Positions 51,501 to 61,555 of a stretch of 64,000 nt of DNA are shown piece by piece. Every line of letters begins with the position of its first letter. Position 1 is the stretch's first letter. The notes under the pieces were generated by a model, which did not search any database, had not been told where the DNA came from, and worked only from the letters and a program-made list of their open reading frames with translations. The position numbers and the translations under genes are program-made. Source of the stretch: Aptenodytes patagonicus (Eukaryota > Chordata > Aves > Sphenisciformes > Spheniscidae); NCBI RefSeq assembly GCF_965638725.1, contig NC_134950.1, forward strand, positions 137,631,636-137,695,635. Direction: 5' to 3'.

Positions 51501-53370
51501 GAGAAACGAATATTTCTCTGCTTCTGACATGAACTATTTTTAGTGCTGCAAGGTCAGATAGTAGATTTTGGCATGAGAATATGTTTGAGATAGATACTTT
51601 TCAAGGCAGAAGCAGAAGCAGTGTGGTATTTCACAATACAGCATAGATACAAATAAAGATGCTTGTCTGGAGGTCAGAGTACATAGACAGACACATACAT
51701 GTGTATATGCATACATACATGAACAGTGAATGTGTGTTAATTTACTTTAACATATTAATAAACTACTTCCTCTTCTGGAAGTTTGGTAACGAAGATTTGT
51801 GCTCTAGATCAGCTTCATTTTGTGACATTCTATATGACCTTTGGTCAGAAATTGGGTATGGACTTATGGACAGATCAATCTCTAGTGAGCAAGGTGCCTT
51901 GACTAATCATCATCCTGTTTTCTAGAGGTGGGTGAATGAGATTGGGGCTGTAAAATGAGGGATAATGGTGTACAGTAGATCTTTAAGCATCATAGCAGAT
52001 AGTCCATAGAACAAAATAATTATAACCTCCCCACTTAGGAAGAAATGCGCAGACTTTGATTCCACCCTGACTGCCTTTTCTGAAAGGAAATGCAACCTGG
52101 CAGAGATGGAGATAAACCCCTGCTCCCTCAAAAAGTCTTCTTGCTCTAGGTAGGTGTCCTTAGAGGTAAGGTAACTGTGGAAAGAATCAGATGAGTGTTC
52201 ACCTCTGTGAACCTTCCTCCGCCAGGCTCCCCTCCTCTGCATGGCTACAGTCAGCCCCTGTGTGGTCTCGGGGTGGGAGGAGGAGGAGGTGGATGGGTTC
52301 CAACTTGCAGACCTGGCATTCAATCAGGCTACCAATCAAAAAAACATTTCCATTTGCCTAGGAGAGCATATGTGTATGTTAGGACAATCTTCCAGGCCCT
52401 TTCCCTCACGCCAGGCTTTGCTGCCTGCCTCAGAGGTAAAGGAGAGCCTATTATCCTGTCTAATGAACTCCTATGGGGCTCTTGTGAGTCACAGTTGTTT
52501 CTTACATGACCCTTTTTTTCATCTTCTTCTCTGAGATCCCAGGAGCAGCTGTAAGTCTAAAGGAGACCACGCTGAGTAGGAAGCACAGGGGGTTCTTCCC
52601 CAGGGTGCAGACATGGCTAACGGGGGAAAAGCCCACTTCCGTGCTGAAATTCTGGCTCTAGGATTCTGACTGGAATTGCATGAGCTGCAGGAAGAGTTTG
52701 AGTCCACCCCTACGAAGAAGGCTTTGTGGAATGCTTTATCCATCATCTGTGCCCGAGGTACGCCCTCCCCCACCTCGGAAGAAAAAGCAGCGTTTGTGGC
52801 TAAAAAGGCCTGAAGTTTTATGGAGTTTCCATGGGCCAAGTGTACTGAAAGATTGAATATATAGATTTGAGTAATGTGTGGGAGCAGGAAGAATACAAAA
52901 ATGATATATTTACATAGTTCAGGAAAGATGGAAGAGATGGAAAAGCAAAAAAAAAAAAAATCAAAGGAGCTGAAATAGCAAATAAGCTTCATTATTAATC
53001 TAAATAACTGTTATCCCCCGGAGTGTAGATAAGCTTGTTTTACTAAGCAGTCTTTTCAGATTTAGACATGAAACCACATAAACAAGACCCAGAGCCGTAA
53101 TTAGGGGCAGAGCTCTGCTACAGCATTAGATATGTTGATCTATTGCGATGGGAAGAACTGGTCTTCTCTGGGGTGGAGGAGAGGATATCACTCAGGCTTC
53201 CACCAAGGTACTCATGCTCTTCTTAAAAAGCCCCATCCACTGCCATGAATTACTTCTGGAGCGGAATAAAACATATATAAATAAAAGATTTCATATTAAA
53301 ACACGTGTTGCAAATCATTTCAGATCTTAATTTATTAGGACACCCGTCTCCTATGTGGGATCGCTTGTTT
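48550..53370. other. Intergenic DNA, no gene seen
   Basis: No supported gene. A 157-codon minus-strand frame at 52,519-52,992 starts in low-complexity Phe codons and has no domain. The part around 52,190-52,480 is GC-richer than its flanks, and 52,990-53,120 has mixed composition that could reflect a conserved element. Neither can be confirmed. Confidence 0.55.
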
Positions 53371-53439
53371 GATAATGGGACGTAGGTGTTTCTTGGCCTT
53401 GCACTGAGGCGAAAACTGGGAAGAAAGGACGATGCAGAA

Positions 53440-54540
53440 CAAACCAAAGCCCGGTGCGCAGGGCGGCGCAGCGCTCCCTGCCGCCGGCGCAGCCCCGCGG
53501 CCGGGCGGGCAGAGGCGGGGGAGGGCTGGGGCGCGGGGCTGGCCGCGCACCGGAGAGGCTGGGAGCACTGGAAGCAACGAGGCTTCCCTCCAGGGAAGTT
53601 AAAAAAAGCCGCTGTCACATCCTCCTGTGCCAGCAAGCCGTTAGGACTTTTAGATGAACGACCGCATCACGAGGAGCTTAAAAAATAAAGTAAAAATCAT
53701 TGTAGTCATTTTGACAATGAAACTGATTCCTTGAAGGATTCCCGTGTTATCCTTCTGTTTTCCAGAGCTTCCAAGCGAAGCGAGTGGCAACGCGCCGTGG
53801 ACTAGAAGCACACCAGTGAGCAGTGTCCGTGTGTCCGCGGAGGATCCGTGTGCCGGTCCGCCCCCCCCCCGCCCCAGCCCCGGCCCCGCTGCCCCGGGGG
53901 GGCGGCCGTGCCGGTGCGGCGTCGCGCAGGGCGGGCAGCGGCGCCCTCGGCGCTTGAGTCCCGCCTGAGCGAGAAAAAGCACTCGGGGCTCGCTGAAACG
54001 CGGAGGGTTTGAAGGAATCTGTGCAAACAGACCCGGGAGCGGGCGGGCAGCATCTCACATCGGGTGAAGGGACTTGGGCTGCTGCAGGAGCACGGCGGAT
54101 GCCCGCCTTGCTCTGCCCGAGGGGGGAGCGACTCACCTGGGAGCCGTGCCCGCCGCCGCCGGCCGGAGCGGGGACCGGCGGGGAATCGTGCCCTCCGGTG
54201 GCCGCCGGCCGCACAGCCCGGCGGCCGCACTCCCCCGCGGCGCGGCCCCGACGGGCGGCCCCCGCAGCCCGAGCCCCGCCGGCGGAGCCGAGCAGCACCG
54301 CGCCTACCCCCGCCAGGCCCGGGTAGCGAGGCTTCATTAACCGGCGCTTGGCAGCGCCTCCGCGTCCTCGGTCGTACGAGCTGCCGCGGTGAAAAGGAAG
54401 AAAGAAAAAGGAGAAAGAAGCCGAAAAACGGGTCCCGTTCTCAGACCCTTTATATGTTCTTTCCGCCCGTCCGCCGTTGCTCTGCAGAAGTTTGTACCGG
54501 GGCACGGTGAGAGTTCTCAGCTCGTCTCCTGGTGTGCTTT
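53440..54540. other. Isolated CpG island 4.8-5.9 kb upstream of TWIST1
   Basis: A sharply bounded CpG-dense block split by a short AT-rich piece at about 53.60-53.76 kb, with AT-rich DNA on both sides and no recognised gene. Open frames up to 296 codons occur on the minus strand, but they are Ala/Gly/Pro/Arg-rich and overlap equally long frames on the plus strand. It may be a promoter for a non-coding transcript, possibly divergent from TWIST1, or an orphan island acting as an enhancer or polycomb site. Confidence 0.75.
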
Positions 54541-56864
54541 GAACACGGAGCAAATTACAGCATAAATGCCAGGGTGGAAAGTTGCTGGGTGCTCTCTTGT
54601 CCCTTTTGAAGGGATTGGGTCTCGACCAGGCTTTCACCTAGCATCTGCAGGAATTAAAATACCCGGCCGTGGAAATTAGTGGGGAAACTTCAATTGATTT
54701 CAGTGGGCTTTGAAATAGGTCTTAAAGGTACAGCTTCTGAGGAAACGCCAGACCGAAAGCTTCCACATCGAAAACAGTCAGGCAGGCTGTGTCCAAGCGT
54801 GCACATATGTAGTAGTTACATTGTTGAATATCCCAAGAAATCCCCGCCAGTGAGGGAGTTTGGTATTTTACCACAGTGAACAGCCTTTGAGAGCTAAATT
54901 ACAATGTGTATAAGTGCATGCCGTATGGGAAATACTGAACAGCCTATTGCAACTTAGTTGTAATTTTTGTGTATGCACATAACACATTGGTGAGCAACAT
55001 TGCAGTTGTAACCACCAGATCTTGTGCACATTAGTTCTTAAACATCTGCACTGGTTTATGAACAGGCAGACAAAATCAGACCTTTCATTCATTCTTAAAC
55101 AAAAATCAAAGAAAGAATCAAACTGTTGGCCTACTCCCCTCAAAAGCTGTGATGTTTCTGCCTGGCTAAGGCAGACCCTGCTTGTCCCAGGCTGAGAGTG
55201 TCTCAGCAGCTGACGGGTGCCTACACGAGGACCAGCATGCAGCTGGGGGGATCCCTTCCAACTATTTCTCTGTGATCAGCCATGACCACAATGATCATCA
55301 CAGCCCAACTTGTTCTGTCGTTCTGCTAAGCTTACTCCTCATTTCATCTTCCTAGGAGCTTGACATTTATTTAGCTCCATGTTCACACTCACACATGTAA
55401 TCTAGGTGGTTACTTTACCAGTGTTACACATTACTGCACAGATGACAAAATGCTGGAGTTCTTTATGTCCTGACAGTGCCCCATGTAAGGGCTGATCCCA
55501 CAGCACACATTTTCCTGAGCTGAGGCCCAGGGAAGCTTGCAGGAATGGGCCTGGAAATATTCCTGGAAAGGCCCTGGAACTGCTTGTAGCTTTGCTTGCC
55601 ACCTCCAAAGAGCGAAGCAGGGTTGAGCGCCTGCCCAAGGAGCGAGGGGAATCCTTACCCGAGCCATGACTATGCACAGCAGAGAACAGGACATGGCATC
55701 CTTCATCCCATGCTCCAGAGTGATCTGTGGGTCTACCTTAGTGGCTTTTGGGGGTTCAAAACAGGCGGTTTAACACTGTATGAACTACACGCTGATTACT
55801 GTTTTGGTGTGGAATAAAAAGCCTCCACCTCCATCCCCACCAGAGCTGTATATTTCAAAATAAACTGGAGTTGACTTGATTTTCTTTAAAATCTGCACAG
55901 TCCCTGCTCCCCTTCCCTCCCAACACAGGCATATGCATGCACACTGCAAAAGACCGACTGTACATGCACACACACAGAAACACACGTCACACATAAACAC
56001 ACCAGTATGTCTTTCTTTCTCACACAGACCCCCAGACATGACTCTCTGACACATCCACCCTCCTCCGGACACACCTCTACACCCCAGCCCAAGGCAGGGT
56101 TGCTGCCCACCAGCAGGCCTGGGGGATCCAGGCGGGCTCCCACAGCCAGCCCAGCGGCAGGTCCCCTGGGCCAGACCGCTCCCACCACAGCTCGCCTGGC
56201 CTCTGCACTCCTGTGGTAGGTCTTGGCAGTAACAGCATGGGCTTAGTTTGCTTTGCTCCAGAGCACGTGAGTTGCAAGTTGAAGACAAATCAAAAACCAA
56301 AATGAAAATTATGGGGTTTTCTGTATAGTCATGGCTCATACAGCAGTGTGCAGGTCCCAGGTAGCACCACGTGGTCTGCTAAATACTGCTGGTTACTTTT
56401 GCTGCAGTTTCCATGAAGAGTAACTGACCCTAAACCCAACTATCTATCACGGTCAACCCCTCTTCTCTCTCTTCAAGGTCACCCCCTCCCTACATTTCTC
56501 TGTGTTTTCTGGTTTTCCACACCATGTAACACTCCCTCTCCACCTATCCTTGCCTTTCCCGCACGCCCTCCTCTGCACACCCTCCTCCTGCCCCATGGCA
56601 AGCAGGTGATGTCCTGCGTCCCACTCAAAGTTCAGCTGATCCAGACAAGCCATGCCTCCTGCCATAGCACCAAACCCTTAGGAGACACTGCCCCTCCCTC
56701 CTTTCAGGCAGTGGATCGCTTCCATTGATTTTGCTGATGTGGGGCTCCGCTGTCCAGGCATGGCCCCAGTGTCCTGTTCCCAACAGGGTAACAGTTGCCC
56801 AAAAACTGATTTGGTTTTGCACTTTGATGTTTTTTGTCTGTAAGAAGCAGGGAGGAGAGAGGAA
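54541..56864. other. Intergenic DNA, no gene seen
   Basis: Moderate GC content. It contains a probable CR1 scrap (55,170-55,278) and CA-rich interrupted sequence near 55,950-56,010. No exon could be supported. Confidence 0.55.
55170..55278 (+). mobile_element. Probable decayed CR1 3' end
   Basis: The string 'ggatcccttccaact' followed by 'ttctctgtgat' resembles the CR1 3' core ('gtcccttccaacc' then 'attctgtgattc'). The upstream part is too decayed to judge, and the tail is a single unit. Confidence 0.4.
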
Positions 56865-57054
56865 GGGAGGAAGGGAGGAAGGGAGGAAAGAGGGAAGGAG
56901 GGAAGGAGGGAAGGAAGGAAGGAAGGAAGGAAGGAAGGAAGGAAGGAAGGAAGGAAGGAAGGAAGGAAGGAAGGAAGGAAGGAAGGAAGGAAGGAAGGAA
57001 GGAAGGAAGGAAGGAAGGAAGGAAGGAAGGAAGGAAGGAAGGAAGGAAGGAAGG
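56865..57054. repeat. (GGAA)n microsatellite
   Basis: Irregular GGGA/GGAA units give way to a pure GGAA run from 56,909 to 57,054 (about 36 units). The strand is all purine. GGAA is the ETS-family core, and long GGAA microsatellites are known to be bound by some ETS-domain proteins. It lies about 1.9 kb before the TWIST1 CCAAT/TATA region. Confidence 0.95.
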
Positions 57055-58960
57055 CAAGCCCCCAGAGCTGCCTACAGATGCTCACCACCACTGTTTCCAA
57101 CCTTAGCTCTGTAATGGCACTGCTCAACACCCCAGAGGAGCACCGGGGCTCTGGGCACAGCCAAAATTATTGGCGAGAGGGAGGTGGAGGGAGAGCCAGA
57201 TCTTCTTACCTTGGGGGCAGCAGCTGCTGCCGACGCAAGGTAACCCCCAAAGCTTCGTGGTGTCAAGGTGAGAGAAGAGTCCTATGGGTCACACAGCAGG
57301 GACAAGCCGAAAGCCGGGGAAGCTGTGCTCGCTCACGGTGGGTCTGTGTGCCGGCGTGCCTTCCCTCGCCTGGTAAGTCAGTCCCTGTTTCCTCCCCTGG
57401 TCCTGTTTCCGGCTGTTTCCAAAAAAAGAAGGTTTAGGGCAGACTGTTATTTGCTCTCATCGCGGGATGGAAGACCCAAGGAAGAAAGCTCAACCGAGGG
57501 GCAGCAGAGGAGCGGCGGGGCAGCTCCGCCGGCGGCGGGCGCCCGACGGGCGCTGCGGCGGGGAGCGGGGCCATCGGCCGCGCCGGGCCGGGCCCGCTGC
57601 CCTTCGGCGGCAGCTGCGCCGGGGTCCTGGCCCCTCGCAGCGCCTGGGATGGGAGGCCTCTGCCCGGAGGACAGGGAGCCCCCAGGCGGAGGGGAGAGAC
57701 GGCTCCTTTCCCCGGAGCAGATGACAGCTCTCTTCCAGAAGCCTCGTCTTTTTCGTCCCCAGGATGTATCGCTCCTCTGCCATTTCGTTCGCCCTCTCCG
57801 CCCTCCCACCTCAAACGCAGCCGGGGACCCGCGGCGCTGCCCCGGCGCTGCCCGCTCTGCCCCACGGCCGGAGGTGCCCCGTCTAAGCGGTCGCTGCCAG
57901 GCCGGCAGCGGAGGCGTGCGGTCCCCTCGCAGGGAGCAGCAAAAGTGCATCGCCCCATTTATTAATGGATGGCAATTTCTAGCTTTCCTTCCCGGGCGTC
58001 CCCCGTTTGAATCTGAGCTGTTGTTAAAAAGACACACCACCTGCTCTGTGCTGCCAGCGAACGGGGAAGGAGGCACAAAAGCGGGGGATGGGGAGAAAGA
58101 GCTTTGGCTGCGAACATAAAAGAGAATTTAAAATAAATAAGCTCGGTTCCCAGGAAGTGCCGGACTCGGGCGCCTTCAGGGAGGGCGAACTGAAGCGAGC
58201 GGTCAGTAGCCACAGAGTGTGGGCCGATAGGGTCTGCACGCCCTCCCGTCTCCCGGTATGCCAGGTTGGGGGCTGCAGGGGCGCGGATCCTCCCCGGTTT
58301 CTCTTAAGACGAGCTCAAGGACCGATGCGTATGTACGAAGCCAGTGCTCAGTTTCCCCGCTGCTTCCACCTCTGAAGATGGCTTTCTCCGAGCGCAATCC
58401 TCCAGCCTGACAGGACAATCCTGTGCCGTCCCCCCTCCCCAGCCCAGAAATGTGCGGCTCCCTCGGAAAGCCAGACCCCGGGGGCGCGCGGTGATGGGAG
58501 CGCGGTGTGTGCGAGAGCGGGACAAAATTAGGATGTGCCTGGATGCTGCCCCGCGGGTAATTTCCCCTTCCTCCCTTTCGCTGCAAGCCGTGCCCGCTGC
58601 GGCGGGGAAAGCCCGAGAGATGCGGGCTGCCCCCGGCTGCTCCGGGGGAGCCGCCCGCCAGCGCAGGCACTTAGCGACCCGCTGGCCCCTCCGCAGCAGC
58701 GCAGGGTGTGCACGGACACCCCCATAACCTCCCGCTCCGGCCCCCCCAGCACCACCCCAAAGCCGAGTGCGAACCGAAGGAGCCTGAGGGAGAAACCGCG
58801 GAGAGGGAAGCCGAGAAAGGGGTTGGGGTAAGGATGTATGTGTGTGTGGGGGGGGAGGCCAGATCACTTGTGAATGGCTTGAAAAAAATAATTGGGGGAG
58901 GGCGTGGAGGGGGGGAAGCGGAAACTTTCCTATAAAACTCAGCAAAAGTCCCTCCTCTCC
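57055..58960. other. TWIST1 upstream CpG-rich region
   Basis: GC- and CpG-rich from about 57.3 kb, with an AT-richer gap at 57.94-58.14 kb. No gene was recognised. A 283-codon plus-strand frame at 57,268-58,119 is compositionally driven, lacks an ATG start and is opposed by long minus-strand frames. This is most simply the extended TWIST1 CpG domain. A further TATAAAA occurs at 58,931-58,937. Confidence 0.6.
58931..58937 (+). promoter_or_regulatory. Upstream TATA-like element
   Basis: TATAAAA lies 79 bases upstream of the better-placed TWIST1 TATA box and 32 bases upstream of the CCAAT box. It could support a second upstream start, or it may be chance. Confidence 0.3.
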
Positions 58961-58968
58961 ACGTCAGG

Positions 58969-58973
58969 CCAAT
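58969..58973 (+). promoter_or_regulatory. CCAAT box of TWIST1
   Basis: GGCCAATGACACTG, 37 bases upstream of the TATA box. From memory the same block precedes TATA in the human TWIST1 promoter, so the core promoter appears deeply conserved. Confidence 0.65.
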
Positions 58974-59009
58974 GACACTGCTGCCCCCAAACTTTCCGCC
59001 AGCAGGAGC

Positions 59010-59016
59010 TATAAGA
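59010..59016 (+). promoter_or_regulatory. TATA box of TWIST1
   Basis: TATAAGA followed by CCTCCAAGTCT. The corresponding human segment, as I recall it, has the same TATAAGA/G-CCTCCAAGTCT arrangement. It predicts transcription start near 59,040 and a leader of about 265 bases. Confidence 0.7.
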
Positions 59017-59129
59017 ACCTCCAAGTCTTCAACTTTCTCCCAATCCCAGACACCTCGAAGGGGCTCCAAGGAGGGATCGGGAGGGATTTTTTTTTTGGTT
59101 GGCTTTTTTTTTTTTCCTCTTGGATCCTG

Positions 59130-59156
59130 ATGCCATCCCCCCTCCCCCCAAAGTGA
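59130..59156 (+). CDS. Upstream ORF in the TWIST1 leader, 8 codons
   Basis: An ATG 176 bases before the TWIST1 start opens an eight-codon frame (MPSPLPPK) ending in TGA, out of frame with TWIST1. It lies downstream of the predicted transcription start, so it would be in the mRNA leader. Short uORFs commonly reduce translation of the main frame while letting re-initiation occur downstream. The peptide itself probably has no function. The -3 base is C, a weak context, so leaky scanning is likely. Confidence 0.45.
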   Translation: MPSPLPPK

Positions 59157-59158
59157 GG

Positions 59159-59198
59159 TCCTCCCTCCCTCCCTCCCTCCTCCTCCTCCTTCTCCTCG
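59159..59198 (+). repeat. Polypyrimidine (CCCT)n/(CCT)n tract in TWIST1 leader
   Basis: A run of CCCT then CCT units in the predicted 5' UTR, immediately after the uORF stop. It is a potential site for polypyrimidine-binding proteins and a likely length-variable microsatellite. Confidence 0.8.
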
Positions 59199-59305
59199 CA
59201 GGCCAGCGAAGCAGCCGATCAAGGGGGAGCTGGCGGGTTAGGTGCCCCCCTCTTCTCCCTGCCCTCCCCCCCCTCCCGGCCCGCTTCTCGCGTCTCCCCC
59301 CAGAG

Positions 59306-59872
59306 ATGATGCAGCAGGACGAGTCAAACTCGCCAGTCTCCCCCGCCGACGACAGCTTGAGCAACAGCGAAGAGGAGCCGGACCGGCAGCAGCTGCCCAA
59401 CAAGAGAGGGGGGCGCAAGCGGCGCTCCAGCCGCCGCAGCGCCGGCGGCGCCGTCGGGGCCGCGGACGAGCCCTGCAGCCCGGCCCAAGGCAAGCGGGGC
59501 AAGAAGTGCGGGGCGGGCGGGGGCGGCGGGGGCGGCGGCAGCAGCAGCGGCGGCGGCAGCCCCCAGTCCTACGAGGAGCTGCAGACCCAGCGGGTCATGG
59601 CCAACGTGCGGGAGCGGCAGCGCACGCAGTCGCTGAACGAAGCCTTCGCCGCCCTGCGGAAGATCATCCCCACGCTGCCCTCGGACAAGCTGAGCAAGAT
59701 CCAGACCCTCAAGCTGGCGGCCAGGTACATCGACTTCCTCTACCAGGTCTTACAGAGCGACGAGCTGGACTCCAAGATGGCAAGCTGCAGCTATGTGGCC
59801 CACGAGCGGCTCAGCTACGCCTTCTCGGTGTGGAGAATGGAGGGCGCCTGGTCCATGTCCGCATCCCACTAG
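59306..59872 (+). CDS. TWIST1: TWIST1, bHLH transcription factor
   Basis: Intact 188-codon coding exon. TWIST1 is a nuclear class II bHLH factor that homo- or heterodimerises with E-proteins and binds CANNTG sites. It governs cranial mesoderm, neural crest, limb bud and suture development and promotes epithelial-mesenchymal transition. Seen in order: acidic/Ser N-terminus with '[16 protein letters not shown]', nuclear-localisation clusters RKRR (37-40) and KRGKK (63-67), a Gly tract (69-78) and Ser/Gly run, bHLH about 95-150 with '[20 protein letters not shown]' (E-box Glu at 103), and the C-terminal Twist box 169-188 ending '[13 protein letters not shown]'. From the bHLH on it matches mammalian TWIST1 as I know it. 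It is shorter than human (202) owing to fewer Gly residues. Start: the first of two adjacent ATGs. The frame stays open upstream but has no ATG there. The whole protein is in exon 1. Confidence 0.98.
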   Translation: MMQQDESNSPVSPADDSLSNSEEEPDRQQLPNKRGGRKRRSSRRSAGGAVGAADEPCSPAQGKRGKKCGAGGGGGGGGSSSGGGSPQSYEELQTQRVMANVRERQRTQSLNEAFAALRKIIPTLPSDKLSKIQTLKLAARYIDFLYQVLQSDELDSKMASCSYVAHERLSYAFSVWRMEGAWSMSASH

Positions 59873-59915
59873 CAGGCGGCGTCCCCCACCCGCATCCCCC
59901 CGGCAGGAGCCCTAG

Positions 59916-60299
59916 GTAAGGCAGGGACCCCGAAACCGGCGGGGAGAGGCGGGGGGGGAACTGAGGTGCGGCCGGCTGCGCCGTGGACCGGGCACGCGTG
60001 GCCGTGGGGCGAGAGGGGCCCTCCCCGTCCGGCGGGGCCTGGCTTCCAGGGCCGGCCGGAGAGCAGGGAGGCTGGAGGTGCCCCCCCCCTCCCGCCCGGC
60101 GCGTCCCTCCCCCTGCGCGGCCCGAGGTGCGCCCCCGGCCCCGCGGGGCCCACGCGTGGCGGGGCTCTGCCGGCGGCCGGCGGGGGTGGGCTGCGAGCGG
60201 GGAGGCGGCGGCGGTGCGGGTGTGCCCCAGCCAGATGGGGCCGGCCTGAGATCACTTTTTCACCAAACGCTGCGGAGCCAGCGGGGCTGCTGGGATGGT

Positions 60300-60333
<34 letters not shown>

Positions 60334-60604
60334 AGTATTTTGAAGTGAATCCATGTCCGCCTGCGTGCTTCCCGATGAGCGTTTCCCACCGCCCCGGCAG
60401 CCCCCTTCCCTCGGCTCTGACACCGCTGGCTGCCGGGCCGGGGTGTCACACGGTCACCGCACCGCCTGCACGGCAGGGGCACGCGTTTCTCCCTCCTCTA
60501 GTCGTGCCCGATATGTGTATTTCCAGAGACAGGGAGGTGTAGGTAGATGTATGTGTATCTTTCATTTCAGTAACGAGTTTTCCGCCCTCTCTGGGTTTTT
60601 GCAG
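59916..60604 (+). other. TWIST1 3' UTR intron
   Basis: The donor is CCTAG|GTAAGG at 59,915/59,916, 43 bases after the stop codon. The acceptor is a T-rich stretch ending TTTTTGCAG at 60,604. TWIST1 in mammals likewise has one intron lying just after the stop and a non-coding second exon, and the sequence after this acceptor is recognisable as that exon. An alternative AG lies at 60,569-60,570. The intron is GC-rich at its 5' end and carries a (CTG)10 tract. Confidence 0.8.
60302..60331 (+). repeat. (CTG)10 trinucleotide repeat in TWIST1 intron
   Basis: Ten uninterrupted CTG units on the transcribed sense strand, inside the 3' UTR intron. Pure CTG/CAG runs are prone to length change. In the pre-mRNA it could form a CUG hairpin. 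Confidence 0.95.
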
Positions 60605-61305
60605 ATGACATTGTTCCCACAGAAGGAGAAAATGGACAATCTAGAGACTCTGAAGTTGGATACGATTTTTTTGGTCTTGTCTAAAAAAAAATGTACCAAG
60701 GATTTCTTGGAAATTAGAAGAGCAATATCCAAATTCAAAGCAGGGCGTGGGGAGCACTTAAGGAAAGAGAAAGAGACAAGGGCTTTGGACAGTGACTGCC
60801 CTTTGGGCGTCGGTACAATCCACACATCTCTGCATTCTGATAGAAGTCTGAATCGTTCGATTTTTTTTTTTTTAATTTTGACGAAGAATGTTGGAATTTA
60901 ACTTTTTTTTTTTATTTGCCTTTTTTTGCATGCATTCCCAAGAGGTCGTGCCTATGAGCCACTGATGAAAGGAAATACATTATTGTGGACTTTCTTCATT
61001 CTTGAATGAAACCAACCAACCAACCAAAAAATATCCCTGTAGAGATGAAAACCTTTTTTTTTTTTTTTTTTTTTTAGGGGGGAATAAGCTGGGCTCAAGC
61101 TGTTATATACCCGGTTCCTAACTTTTTTATTATTATTATTTTTCCTCTGAGAAAAAAATAAACATTTTATTTATTTATTGATGACCCATGTTAAAATGCA
61201 AATAGATCCGGTGTCTAAATGCATTCCTATTTTTATGATTGTTTTGTAAATATCATTGTATATTATTTTTCTGCAATAAATAAATATGATTGAAATTTTA
61301 AGAAC
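60605..61305 (+). other. TWIST1 exon 2 (3' UTR)
   Basis: Begins ATGACATTGTTCCCACAGAA after the acceptor. Several blocks correspond closely to the human TWIST1 3' UTR as I recall it, including the first ~60 bases, 'CATTCTGATAGAAGTCTGAA', 'AAGAGGTCGTGCC' and 'AAATGCAAATAGATCCGGTG' near the end. High conservation of an untranslated exon suggests post-transcriptional control, for example by microRNAs or cytoplasmic polyadenylation elements (TTTTAT occurs repeatedly). A 22-base T run lies at 61,054-61,075. The exact 3' end is uncertain. Confidence 0.85.
61275..61284 (+). terminator. TWIST1 polyadenylation signals (two overlapping AATAAA)
   Basis: AATAAATAAA contains two overlapping canonical hexamers, directly after the conserved 3' UTR end block. 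GT-rich sequence follows about 30 bases later ('gtttggtctc'). The cleavage site is likely near 61,295-61,305. Confidence 0.85.
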
Positions 61306-61555
61306 CTTAAAGTTTGGTCTCTCTGAGAACTCAGGGTTGGAACTGGAGATAAATACCTGCTTGTTGAGCTGTAAAGACACCCAAGAGAGAGGGGGCACTA
61401 GTATAAACAAACCAGGCGAAAAACGCAAATAAACTAGCTACTGACAGACACAGGCACGTTATTTATTGAGACAGCTTTATTATTCTGCGCTGAAGCTCAC
61501 TGCATTTGTGGGGGGAGATACTCTCTTCTCTCTTTCTCTCCCTTTCCCCATTTAA
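61306..61555. other. Downstream of TWIST1, nothing recognised
   Basis: Short AT-richer stretch after the TWIST1 poly(A) site. No feature seen. Confidence 0.6.

Noticed and set aside
52519-52992. 157-codon minus-strand frame
   Set aside because: The N-terminal part is Phe runs from poly(A) tracts. There is no domain and the base composition shifts midway.
53747-54637. 296-codon minus-strand frame upstream of TWIST1
   Set aside because: It is compositionally driven by the CpG island, with competing long frames on the other strand and no recognisable motif. Codon-conservation data would be needed to revive it.
56678-57130. Proteins made of Phe-Leu-Pro-Ser or Lys-Glu-Gly-Arg repeats
   Set aside because: Translation of the (GGAA)n microsatellite.
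57268-58119. 283-codon plus-strand frame upstream of TWIST1
   Set aside because: It does not begin with ATG, is opposed by 174- and 209-codon minus frames, and has no domain.
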